A DNA stretch of 42,050 nucleotides from Verrucomicrobiota bacterium (GTDB lineage Bacteria > Verrucomicrobiota > Verrucomicrobiia > Verrucomicrobiales > Verrucomicrobiaceae), in contig JAPLUN010000315.1 in the NCBI GenBank assembly GCA_026397715.1, positions 1 through 42,050 of the forward strand, in the 5' to 3' direction. Position 1 is the stretch's first letter. Each line of letters begins with the position of its first letter. Position numbers and translations under genes: made by a program. The notes beneath the pieces were generated by a model. It was given only the letters and a program-made list of their open reading frames with translations, had not been told where the DNA came from and made no database searches. Positions 1 through 7,098 of the stretch are shown here, piece by piece.

Positions 1-18
1 GGAAAGGCAAATGACGCG

Positions 19-1458
19 TTACGTCAGCCCGCCAATCGGCGAGCCCATATACAGCGTGTGCGGGCGGCCGGTGAAGTCTTTCCAGATGGTTTCGCGTGGC
101 AGGCCCAGAGCTTCGTAAATCGTTGCCGCGAGATTTTCGGGCGTCTGCGCATCGCTGGCGGGATAGCCGCCGATTTTGTCGGTGGAGCCAATGACGCGGC
201 CACCCTTGATGCCACCGCCGGCGAGAAGAATGCTTTGTGCGTGGCCCCAGTGATCACGACCCGGCAGAGCGGCGGCGGAGATACTTTTGATTTTCGGCGT
301 GCGGCCAAATTCGCCTCCCATAATGATGAGGGTCTCATCCAACTGACCGCTGGCATCGAGATCTTCGAGCAGGGCGCTCACAGCCAGATCCATCGGCGGG
401 AGCAGGTAGTTTTTCAGATTTCCCCAGGCGGCCTGATGAGTGTCCCAGGTCTCGCTGTTGCCGAGATTCACCTGCACCATGCGCACGCCGCTTTCCACCA
501 GCCTGCGGGCCATGAGCAACGACCAGCCAAAGCTGTTACGACCGTAGCGGTCGAGCATTTTGGGATCCACTTTTTCCAGACTGAAGGCGTCATGCACCTT
601 GCGATTGCTCAGCAAGCCGATGGCCGCCTGCCGGGTGGAATCAAAGGCTTCATCACCCGCCAGCGCGGTGAGATCATTGGTTTGCTGCTCCAAGGCGTTG
701 CGCAGTGAGACGCGGTCCATCACGCGATCCATCGTGAGCCCCTGCGGCAGCGAAAGATGCGGGGCCTGAAAGCGCAGGGTGGGGTCCGTTTCAAAACCGC
801 GCTCGTGATGGAACAGGTAGTTTGGATACGCGCCGTAGTGCTTCGGGTGGTAGGGCGACATCTCCAAAAACCATGGGTCATGCTGCGCGCCAAGCGTGCC
901 TGCGAACTGACCAGCAAGCGTGCGCCCTTCGCGATGCACGAGCTTCTCCGGCAGCACAATAGCGGGCGGCAGATTGTCTTTGCGCTTCGGCAGCAGTGCG
1001 GTGGCCAGCGCCGCCATGCTGGGATGATCGGACTTCTTCGGCTTCGATGGATCGAACCCCAGAGGCGCATCACTGCGCCCCGTCAGCATGATGTGATGGC
1101 CCAGCGAGTGATCACTGCTGCCATGCGTGAGCGAACGCACCAGCGACCACTTTTCCGAGATGCGAGCGAGATTGGGCAGGTGCTCGCAGATGTGCAGACC
1201 TGGGGTGCGGGTACGGATGGGCTTGAATTCGCCCCGGATTTCCATGGGTGCGTCCGGCTTCATGTCGAAGCTCTCATGCTGCGCGAGTCCACCGGAAAGG
1301 AAGATGTAGATCACGGACTTTGCCCGTGGCGGTTGCGTGGCCGCCGTCATCGCCTGAAGGGCGCTGAGATGATTTATGCCGAGGCCCAGCAAACCCACCG
1401 CCCCGGCCTGAATCACTTCACGGCGGGAAACGGGATGTGCTGGATGCGGCAAGGACAT
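19..1458 (-). CDS. DUF1501 family protein, Tat-exported (first copy)
   Basis: A 479-residue member of the DUF1501 family, predicted exported proteins with an alkaline-phosphatase/sulfatase-like fold that are greatly expanded in Planctomycetota and Verrucomicrobiota; their reaction is not established. A Tat-type signal is visible at the N-terminus (SRREVIQAG at residues 11-19, then a Gly/Ala/Leu-rich stretch to about 35). Family landmarks follow in order: FLSGG near 53, HESFDMK near 61, EIRGEFKP near 73, SSDHSLGHH near 115, TWDTHQAAW near 337, GGEFGRTPK near 380 and GRDHWGHA near 400. The ATG at 1458 has GAAGG just upstream, and the stop at 19-21 makes the gene complete. It is the last of three minus-strand genes that begin at 3095. 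DUF1501 genes often sit beside DUF1549/DUF1553 genes; none is seen here, though one could lie to the left of the window. Confidence 0.9.
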   Translation of the reverse strand: MSLPHPAHPVSRREVIQAGAVGLLGLGINHLSALQAMTAATQPPRAKSVIYIFLSGGLAQHESFDMKPDAPMEIRGEFKPIRTRTPGLHICEHLPNLARISEKWSLVRSLTHGSSDHSLGHHIMLTGRSDAPLGFDPSKPKKSDHPSMAALATALLPKRKDNLPPAIVLPEKLVHREGRTLAGQFAGTLGAQHDPWFLEMSPYHPKHYGAYPNYLFHHERGFETDPTLRFQAPHLSLPQGLTMDRVMDRVSLRNALEQQTNDLTALAGDEAFDSTRQAAIGLLSNRKVHDAFSLEKVDPKMLDRYGRNSFGWSLLMARRLVESGVRMVQVNLGNSETWDTHQAAWGNLKNYLLPPMDLAVSALLEDLDASGQLDETLIIMGGEFGRTPKIKSISAAALPGRDHWGHAQSILLAGGGIKGGRVIGSTDKIGGYPASDAQTPENLAATIYEALGLPRETIWKDFTGRPHTLYMGSPIGGLT

Positions 1459-1502
1459 GCACCTTCACATACGCCCGCCATCGCCAAGCCTTTCCAACCG
1501 GG

Positions 1503-1694
1503 CTACTTCCGGTTCCAAGCACCCAGCTTGACCTTGTAGTCGGCGGCTGATGACTCTGCAGCGGACTTGAGTCGCAAAATTTTGGTCACCACAATCGCCC
1601 CGTCCAGGATCACCACACGCAGATCAGCTTCATCCCCTTCTTTGAGGACCAAGCCTTCTGGAATGGTAGTTTTGATCGGATACATGTCCCCCAC
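1503..1694 (-). CDS. Small hypothetical protein, 63 aa
   Basis: I do not recognise this gene. It encodes 63 residues with no signal peptide and no membrane segment. The first half, with PEGLVLKEGDEADLRVVI followed by a second beta-rich stretch, loosely recalls the swapped-hairpin AbrB/MazE pattern, but the usual basic DNA-binding residues are not clear, so this is only an impression. The frame opens with GTG at 1694 (GGGG lies about 9 bases upstream), and an internal ATG at 1685 would give 60 residues. It lies 38 bases after the upstream DUF1501 gene and 44 bases before the next one, on the same strand, so it is probably co-transcribed. Its compact fit between two same-strand genes is the main support for it being real. 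Confidence 0.6.
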   Translation of the reverse strand: MGDMYPIKTTIPEGLVLKEGDEADLRVVILDGAIVVTKILRLKSAAESSAADYKVKLGAWNRK

Positions 1695-1733
1695 TATAAG
1701 CCCCAGAGAGGCATGAGCAAGGCGCGTTCCGCC

Positions 1734-3095
1734 TCATATCAGCTCTGGCATGGGCTGCCAGCCATCGACGAGATACTGCGGCCGACCGGTCAAATCGTTG
1801 AGCGTGGTCTTCACGGTGTCGATGCCCATATGCTGGTAGAGCGAGGCAAAGACTTCGCCGAAATGGACAGGACGTTCGGTCGGTTCCCCACCGAGACGGT
1901 CCGTGGCACCGATAACCTGCCCGGTGCGGAAACCACCGCCCGCGAGCAGAGCACCGCCGACACGAGGCCAGTGGTCACGGCCTCCTTCTTTGTTCACCAT
2001 CGGCGTGCGGCCAAACTCGCCCCAGGCGACAACAGCGACGTCTTTGTCGAGGCCGCGCTGATGGAGGTCTTCAACGAGAGCGCTCATGCCCTGATCGAAG
2101 AGCGGCAGATGGCGCAGGAGCTGTGGGTAGTTGTTGTCATGGAAGTCCCAGCGTCCGAAATTCAGTGTCACCACACGTGCACCGGCTTCGACCAGACGGC
2201 GAGCGAGGAGGAAGTGCTCGAGATTAAGCGGAGCACCGTCGCCGTAGTTTTTGGGATCACCTTTGCCGTAGCGTTCACGGGTTTTGAGGCTCTCCTGGTT
2301 CAAATCGAGCGCGGTGAGCAGCTTGCTGGAAGTCAGCACATTCAGGGCCTGCTGATTGAAGGCGTCCATGCTGCCGACGAGGCCGCTGGCGTCGAGTTCG
2401 CGGCGGAATTTGTCAAAGCCGGTGAGCAGGGATCGGCGGTCTTCGAGACGGTCGAGTGTGATGCCATTGAGCTGGAGATCTTCCATGCCGGTGCCGTTCG
2501 GACGGAAGGCGGCATGCGTGTTGCCGCAGAAGCCCGGATGTCCTGGCGAGCCATAGGGTGGATGACCGGCCTTGGGAGCGAGGCCGATGAAGGCAGGCAT
2601 GGCGGGATCCGCCTGGCCTTTGAGCCGGGAAACGACAGAACCCAACGAAGGGGGATCGGAAAGACGTCCCACAGGGGCTCCGCCACCGTTCGGCGGCGGT
2701 GGCTTGCCGGTGTAGCAGATGAAGCTGTCGTGAGCACCGTTCGGCGAGCCGTACATGCTCCGAATAGGCACCAGCTTGTCCATGATCTTGGCGAGACGCG
2801 GCGCGTGCTCGGAGATGTGGATGCCGGGAACGGCGGTCTTGATGGGTTTATAAGGGCCGCGAATCTCCAGCGGCGCGTCCATCTTCAAATCATACATGTC
2901 CTGATGCGGCGGCGCGCCGCACATGTAGATCATGATCACGGATTTGAAGCTGCGGCCCGTGCGAGCCTCCGCCTCGGCCTTCAGCAGTTCTGGCAACGAC
3001 AGCCCGCCCATGGCGAGGCCGCCGATGCGCAGGAAGTCGCGACGCGAGACGCCGTCGCAGAACTTGCCGTGGGATTTGCCGGAAAGGGTGAGCAT
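1734..3095 (-). CDS. DUF1501 family protein, Tat-exported (second copy)
   Basis: A 453-residue DUF1501 protein, paralogous to the one at 19-1458. The N-terminus carries a Tat motif (VSRRDFLRIGG near residue 17) and a short hydrophobic stretch (LAMGGLSLPELL). Shared family landmarks are IYMCGAPPHQDMYDLK, EIRGPYKPI, NFGRWDFHDNNYPQL, WGEFGRTPMVN and GGRDHWPRVG, in the same order as in the first copy. I chose the ATG at 3095 because it places the twin-arginine motif close to the N-terminus; an upstream in-frame start at 3119 would add eight residues and crowd the control region of the divergent Kelch gene. Export and fold are inferred from the family; the substrate is unknown. No DUF1549/DUF1553 partner is adjacent. 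Confidence 0.9.
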   Translation of the reverse strand: MLTLSGKSHGKFCDGVSRRDFLRIGGLAMGGLSLPELLKAEAEARTGRSFKSVIMIYMCGAPPHQDMYDLKMDAPLEIRGPYKPIKTAVPGIHISEHAPRLAKIMDKLVPIRSMYGSPNGAHDSFICYTGKPPPPNGGGAPVGRLSDPPSLGSVVSRLKGQADPAMPAFIGLAPKAGHPPYGSPGHPGFCGNTHAAFRPNGTGMEDLQLNGITLDRLEDRRSLLTGFDKFRRELDASGLVGSMDAFNQQALNVLTSSKLLTALDLNQESLKTRERYGKGDPKNYGDGAPLNLEHFLLARRLVEAGARVVTLNFGRWDFHDNNYPQLLRHLPLFDQGMSALVEDLHQRGLDKDVAVVAWGEFGRTPMVNKEGGRDHWPRVGGALLAGGGFRTGQVIGATDRLGGEPTERPVHFGEVFASLYQHMGIDTVKTTLNDLTGRPQYLVDGWQPMPELI

Positions 3096-3150
3096 GAGTA
3101 TGCCAAAATAAGCACTCAATGTGCCGGAACTATCATCAAAAGGACGTTAT
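3096..3150. promoter_or_regulatory. Divergent control region, DUF1501 / Kelch genes
   Basis: This 55-base region separates the outward-facing starts of the second DUF1501 gene and the Kelch gene and must hold at least the 5' control signals of both. On the plus strand AGGA at 3141-3144 lies six bases before the GTG at 3151. That is one of the clearest Shine-Dalgarno sequences in the window and decides the Kelch start. I cannot identify convincing -35/-10 boxes. Confidence 0.5.
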
Positions 3151-4170
3151 GTGCCGGTCATGCTTCGCCCGCTGCTCTGTCTCATGTCCCTCACATTGAC
3201 GGCCTCCGCCGCCGATTTTCAATGGTCGTCACTGCCTGCTCTGCCCGATGCACGCGGTTTCGCTGGTTCGTTTGCCGGAGTGGTGGATGGCAAGCTCATG
3301 GTCGCCGGCGGCACGCATTTCATCGACAAAATGCCTTGGGAGGGCGGCACGAAGGCCTGGTATGACACGCTCTTCGCGCTGGAGAAGCCTGCCGGAGCCT
3401 GGCGGGTGGTGGGAAAACTTCCCAAACCCAACGGCTACGGGGTGAGCATCACGACTCCCGCCGGCTGGATCATCCTCGGCGGTGGCAATGCCACGGAGCA
3501 CTTCCGTGAGGTGTTCTGGGTGCAAAAAGCTGCCCCACTGCCGCCGCTGCCAAAGCCCTGCGCCTTCATGTGCGGCTGCGAATCCAAGGGGGTCATTTAC
3601 ATCTCCGGGGGCATCGAAACACCGACGGCCAGCACCGCCATGAGCACCTTTTGGTCGCTCGATTTGAAACAATCCGAGGCGAAATGGCTGGAATTGCCCC
3701 CCTGCCCCGGCCAACCACGCATCCTGGCCTGCATGGCTGCGGTGGATGGCGTGGTGCATCTGTTCAGCGGGGCAGCATTGCATGCGGGAAAGGATGGCAA
3801 ACCTGAGCGCGAATGGCTGAACGATGCGTGGGCCTACGAACCGGCCACAGGTTGGAAAAAGCTGACTGACATGCCCCGCGTGGCCGTGGCGGCTCCGAAT
3901 CCGGCACCCGTGATCGATGGCAAGATCTACATCCTGGGCGGTGACGACGGGGCCAACGTCAGCTTCGAGCCCAAGGAAAAGCATCCCGGCTTCCCACGGT
4001 CGATTCTGGTCTTTGACGTGAAAACGCAGACTTGGAGCCAAGCGGGCGAGGTGCCCTTTTCGCTCGTCACGACCAATGCCGTGCGTTGGCAGGACCAAAT
4101 CGTGATCCCCGGCGGTGAGGCACGCCCGGGCGTCCGATCGCCCAAGGTCTGGAGTGGGGCGAGGAAGTGA
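3151..4170 (+). CDS. Exported Kelch-repeat protein (cyclically permuted mutarotase-like)
   Basis: A 339-residue Kelch beta-propeller protein with an N-terminal Sec signal (MLRPLLCLMSLTLTASAADF, mature from about residue 24). Repeats are marked by recurring glycine pairs and aromatic residues: VDGKLMVAGGTHF, GWIILGGGN, GVIYISGGI, GVVHLFSGA, GKIYILGGDDG and DQIVIPGGE, which fits a six-bladed propeller. Length, signal and sequence feel match the cyclically permuted mutarotase / NanM-like N-acetylneuraminate epimerase group, in which the protein acts in the periplasm on released sialic acid or related sugars. That specific role is an inference, since I see no nan genes nearby. The GTG at 3151 is preferred over an ATG at 3160 because of a well-spaced AGGA. 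It is followed after 33 bases by the reductase gene on the same strand, but its function looks unrelated to the lipid genes. Confidence 0.8.
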   Translation: MPVMLRPLLCLMSLTLTASAADFQWSSLPALPDARGFAGSFAGVVDGKLMVAGGTHFIDKMPWEGGTKAWYDTLFALEKPAGAWRVVGKLPKPNGYGVSITTPAGWIILGGGNATEHFREVFWVQKAAPLPPLPKPCAFMCGCESKGVIYISGGIETPTASTAMSTFWSLDLKQSEAKWLELPPCPGQPRILACMAAVDGVVHLFSGAALHAGKDGKPEREWLNDAWAYEPATGWKKLTDMPRVAVAAPNPAPVIDGKIYILGGDDGANVSFEPKEKHPGFPRSILVFDVKTQTWSQAGEVPFSLVTTNAVRWQDQIVIPGGEARPGVRSPKVWSGARK

Positions 4171-4203
4171 CTTGCAACTCTTCCCGGCGAACTCCAATGC
4201 TTG

Positions 4204-4935
4204 ATGATGAGTCGTAGCATCCTGATTACCGGCGCGAATGGGGCCCTGGGCCTTGCCATCGCTGAATTCTTCCTGACACGGGAAGAGGACTGCCGCGTGT
4301 TTCTCGGGGTGCGAGAGCGGCGGGAGCGGGCGCAGGAGCTCGTGGCACGATTTCCTGGCCGAGCGAATTTAGTCACCCTCGAAATCACCTCTCCAGACGA
4401 TTGGAAGGCAGCAGTGACCGAAATAGAAAACATAGCCGGGCCTCTGGGCGTCCTAATCAACAACGCGGGCTTTCATGAAGACGTGCTGCTGGCCAACATG
4501 GCGCAGGATCAGTGGTCGCGTGTTTTGGATGCCAATCTGAACGCCGTGTTCCACGGCTGCCAGGCGGTTTTGCCCGGGATGATGCGGGAGCGGCAGGGGC
4601 GGATCGTCAACATTGCCTCTCTAAGCGCCATTTCTTCGCCGGCGGGACAGACCAACTACGCCGCCGCCAAGGCCGGAGTGATAGGCCTGACACAAAGTCT
4701 GGCCAAGGAATCAGCCCGCATGGGCATCACTGTGAATGTGATCTGCCCCGGCTATATTGAAGGGGGGCTGCCAGCAGATTGGACCCCGGATCACCTCAAA
4801 GCGCTCAAAATGCAGCTGCCGATGCGGCGTTTCGCCAAGCCGGCGGAGATTGCGGCGGCGGTTTTCTTCCTTGCGAGCCCGGATGCGAGCTATATCACTG
4901 GTTCGACCCTAAAAATTGACGGAGGCCTCCTTTAG
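4204..4935 (+). CDS. SDR family oxidoreductase, FabG-like 3-oxoacyl-ACP reductase
   Basis: A 243-residue classical short-chain dehydrogenase/reductase. The Rossmann dinucleotide loop TGANGALG is near residue 9, the NNAG motif (LINNAGF) near 85, the catalytic serine in NIASLSAISS near 140, the YxxxK pair in NYAAAKAG near 154, and the FabG-type ending GSTLKIDGG at the C-terminus. In FabG the reaction is NADPH-dependent reduction of 3-oxoacyl-ACP in the cytoplasm. An acyl carrier protein gene starts 35 bases downstream, which supports that reading over a sugar or steroid dehydrogenase. ATG codons at 4204 and 4207 are both possible starts; neither has an obvious ribosome-binding site. It may be the first gene of a four-gene set ending at 7098. 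No ketoacyl synthase is present, so substrates would have to come from housekeeping fatty-acid synthesis. Confidence 0.88.
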   Translation: MMSRSILITGANGALGLAIAEFFLTREEDCRVFLGVRERRERAQELVARFPGRANLVTLEITSPDDWKAAVTEIENIAGPLGVLINNAGFHEDVLLANMAQDQWSRVLDANLNAVFHGCQAVLPGMMRERQGRIVNIASLSAISSPAGQTNYAAAKAGVIGLTQSLAKESARMGITVNVICPGYIEGGLPADWTPDHLKALKMQLPMRRFAKPAEIAAAVFFLASPDASYITGSTLKIDGGLL

Positions 4936-4970
4936 CCTACCCTCTGGACCCTACGAAACGTATCCCCTAC

Positions 4971-5225
4971 ATGCCGACCCGCCAGCGCCTCAAGGAACTA
5001 ATGATCAGCGAACTCATGCTCGACATGGCCGCAGATGAAATCGGCGATGACACCCCTCTCTTTGGCCCCGCAGGCATCGGCCTCGATTCCGTGGACGCCC
5101 TCCAGCTTGTGGTGATGATCGAAAAACACTTCGGCTTCAAAATGGCCGATCAGGATCAGGCCAAGCGCATTCTGCAAAATGTGAACTCGATCGCTGAGGC
5201 CGTGGACCAGAAGGCGGCAGCGTGA
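4971..5225 (+). CDS. Acyl carrier protein
   Basis: An 84-residue acyl carrier protein. The phosphopantetheine attachment site is the serine in GLDSVDALQ (Ser40), preceded by the usual acidic, helical first third (DEIGDDTPLFGPAGI) and followed by the recognition helix LVVMIEKHFGF. It would carry acyl chains as thioesters in the cytoplasm. The sequence is more like specialised secondary ACPs than housekeeping AcpP, which normally has DSLD and a more acidic second helix, and there are no fab genes beside it. It sits between a FabG-like reductase and a membrane flippase, so it probably serves a dedicated lipid or acylation pathway. ATG at 4971; no strong ribosome-binding site. Confidence 0.9.
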   Translation: MPTRQRLKELMISELMLDMAADEIGDDTPLFGPAGIGLDSVDALQLVVMIEKHFGFKMADQDQAKRILQNVNSIAEAVDQKAAA

Positions 5226-5248
5226 CTTCCCTGCCCTAGCCCTGCGTT

Positions 5249-6259
5249 TTGAAACGCCTCATCTCCATCTCCCTGCGTCTGCTCATCAGCGGAGTGCTGC
5301 TTGCGCTGCTGTTTCGGCAGCATGATCTCATCGCTGACATCGCACCGCGCCTGCGCGCCCTGCTGACAAACTGGCCCTGGGCGCTAGCCGGGATCTCTTT
5401 TGCGTTTCTCTCGCTGTTTCTGGCCGCCCTGCGCTGGCACATCATTCTGCGCGGCCAGGTGCCTGATCTGCCGTTCCATGTCGTGCTCTCCACGGAAATC
5501 GTCAGCGCCTTCTTCAACATCAGTTCCGTCGGCGTGGTAGGTGGCGACACCTACAAGATCATGTCACTTTCCCGGCGTCTGCCCGGACAGACGATGCCGG
5601 TGAGTGTGTCGCTCGTGCTGGATCATCTCACGGGTCTTATCTCCGTGGCCGCCTTGTTCGCGATCTGCATGCTGACGCGGGCCTCTCACTGGAATGAAAT
5701 CGGCCATGATTTACGCATGCTGATCACGGGTTATGCCATGTATGTCGGCGGGGCGCTTGTGTGCCTGGTGATCAGCTGGTTTTCCTTCAAACCCAGCCTG
5801 CTGGCCTGGGGACGGCGCGCGTTTCCCCGCACCATGGGCAATCCCAGGCTGGCCGGCCTCATCGCACGTCTTTCGCGAATTCATGATGTCGCTGCCCGGC
5901 TCTGGCAGCGCACCCTTTCGGCTGCGGTCGTTTCCACAGGCATGCACGCGGCATTTTTCATGAGCTTTTACTGCGGCCTGCGCGCGGTGGGCGGCGCGGC
6001 ACCTGTGCTCGATGTGCTCACGGCCATGCCGATCGTCGATGCAGCGGCCTCACTGCCCGTGTCCATCTCCGGGCTCGGCGTGCGTGAGCGCACTTTCGAG
6101 GCTCTGCTGGCAGGTCTGGCCAATGTACCCGAGGCGGTGGGCGTTTCTGCCTCCCTAGCCGGCTGGATCTTCAATCTGTTCTGGGGCATCGTCGGAGGCG
6201 TGATCTTCCTGCGCGCCAAGCATTCCGCCATCATCGCGCCGGAGGCACAGTGTGCATGA
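5249..6259 (+). CDS. Flippase-like membrane protein (LPG synthase TM region / UPF0104)
   Basis: A 336-residue integral membrane protein with about eight hydrophobic segments, matching the lysylphosphatidylglycerol-synthase transmembrane family (AglD/MprF-N-type, UPF0104). Characteristic stretches are AALRWHIILRG near residue 60, FNISSVGVVGGDTYKI near 90, SVSLVLDHLTGL near 115, and the C-terminal SLPVSISGLGVRE near 265. Members are thought to bind or translocate lipid-linked substrates; there is no C-terminal aminoacyl-transferase domain here, so an MprF-like enzyme is unlikely. The reading frame begins with TTG at 5249, 23 bases after the ACP stop, and I see no in-frame ATG until well inside the protein. 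The stop overlaps the start of the patatin gene in an ATGA arrangement, implying translational coupling. Confidence 0.82.
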   Translation: MKRLISISLRLLISGVLLALLFRQHDLIADIAPRLRALLTNWPWALAGISFAFLSLFLAALRWHIILRGQVPDLPFHVVLSTEIVSAFFNISSVGVVGGDTYKIMSLSRRLPGQTMPVSVSLVLDHLTGLISVAALFAICMLTRASHWNEIGHDLRMLITGYAMYVGGALVCLVISWFSFKPSLLAWGRRAFPRTMGNPRLAGLIARLSRIHDVAARLWQRTLSAAVVSTGMHAAFFMSFYCGLRAVGGAAPVLDVLTAMPIVDAAASLPVSISGLGVRERTFEALLAGLANVPEAVGVSASLAGWIFNLFWGIVGGVIFLRAKHSAIIAPEAQCA

Positions 6260-7098
6260 GTTCACCACCGCGCATCGCCATCGCCCTCGGAGCTTCTTTC
6301 ATGGGCTATGCCACGCATGCGGGCTTCCTGGCGCGGCTGCATGCACTCGGGGTGCGTCCGGTGGCAATCTCCGGCTCTTCAGCGGGGGCCATCACTGCAG
6401 GGCTTTACGCCGCAGGCCTGGAGCAGGAAGTCATCCGGCAGGCAGTGCTCAGCTCTCGCCTCCATCTGTCCTTTGCTATGCGCACCAAGTGGCTCTGGCA
6501 CCAGCTCATCAGCAGCTTCTTTTGTCCTCATCCCGGCTTGTTCGACCCCCGGGGGGCCATCACCCATTTTGAATCGGTCGTCGGCAAGCGGACCATCGAA
6601 ACTCTGTCGAGTCCCCGATTGCTGATCGCTTTGAGCGATCTGTCAAAACATGAGACCCTCTTCGTTCGCAGCGGGCCACTGGCCACGGCGATGGCTGCCA
6701 GCTCCTGCGTGCCGATGCTCTTCACGCCGCTTGAGTTTGAAAACCGCATGTGCACCGACGGTGGTGTCGCGCATGAGTCGCCGATCGATCCTTGGTTCAC
6801 GGATGACGACATCGATCACATCATCATTCACCGCATCGACCAGCCACAAGGAAAGCCGCCGCTGATGCCCCTGAGACGCCTGCTGGCCACCATCGCCGCG
6901 ACGCATGCATCCATGAACCGCCAGATTCTGAACGACCGCATTGAACTGGCACGTCTGCACGGCAAAAAACTCACCATCATCACCACGAATCATTCACGCC
7001 CCTCGCCGTTTTTTCCAGGAGGGCTCAAGCAGTGTTACGAACTTGGAGATGCCACAGGGCAGAAGCTTTTCGACACGGAGCTGTCGAACAACGACTGA
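6256..7098 (+). CDS. Patatin-like phospholipase
   Basis: A 280-residue patatin-family hydrolase. The nucleophile elbow GSSAG gives the catalytic serine at about residue 42, and the partner aspartate is in CTDGGVAHESP near residue 171, the DG[GA] motif of the family. The expected reaction is hydrolysis of acyl esters in phospholipids or other acyl lipids through a Ser-Asp dyad. The usual glycine-rich oxyanion loop near the N-terminus is replaced by LGASFMGYATHAG, so substrate preference may differ. No signal peptide is evident, which suggests a cytoplasmic or membrane-associated enzyme. The start is taken as ATG 6256, overlapping the flippase stop (ATGA), rather than GTG 6250. The stop codon directly abuts the stop of the convergent mfd gene. 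Confidence 0.88.
   Translation: MSSPPRIAIALGASFMGYATHAGFLARLHALGVRPVAISGSSAGAITAGLYAAGLEQEVIRQAVLSSRLHLSFAMRTKWLWHQLISSFFCPHPGLFDPRGAITHFESVVGKRTIETLSSPRLLIALSDLSKHETLFVRSGPLATAMAASSCVPMLFTPLEFENRMCTDGGVAHESPIDPWFTDDDIDHIIIHRIDQPQGKPPLMPLRRLLATIAATHASMNRQILNDRIELARLHGKKLTIITTNHSRPSPFFPGGLKQCYELGDATGQKLFDTELSNND

Noticed and set aside
1720..1734. Hairpin AGGCG / CGCCT just after the second DUF1501 stop
   Set aside because: Only five pairs with a five-base loop and no T-run on the minus strand, so it is not convincing as a terminator.
1713..3365. Long open frame of 550 codons on the plus strand
   Set aside because: It is antisense to a clear DUF1501 gene, has no recognisable domain, and such shadows are expected in GC-rich codons. 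The same holds for long antisense frames near 16072-17454, 18552-19832 and 10343-11659.
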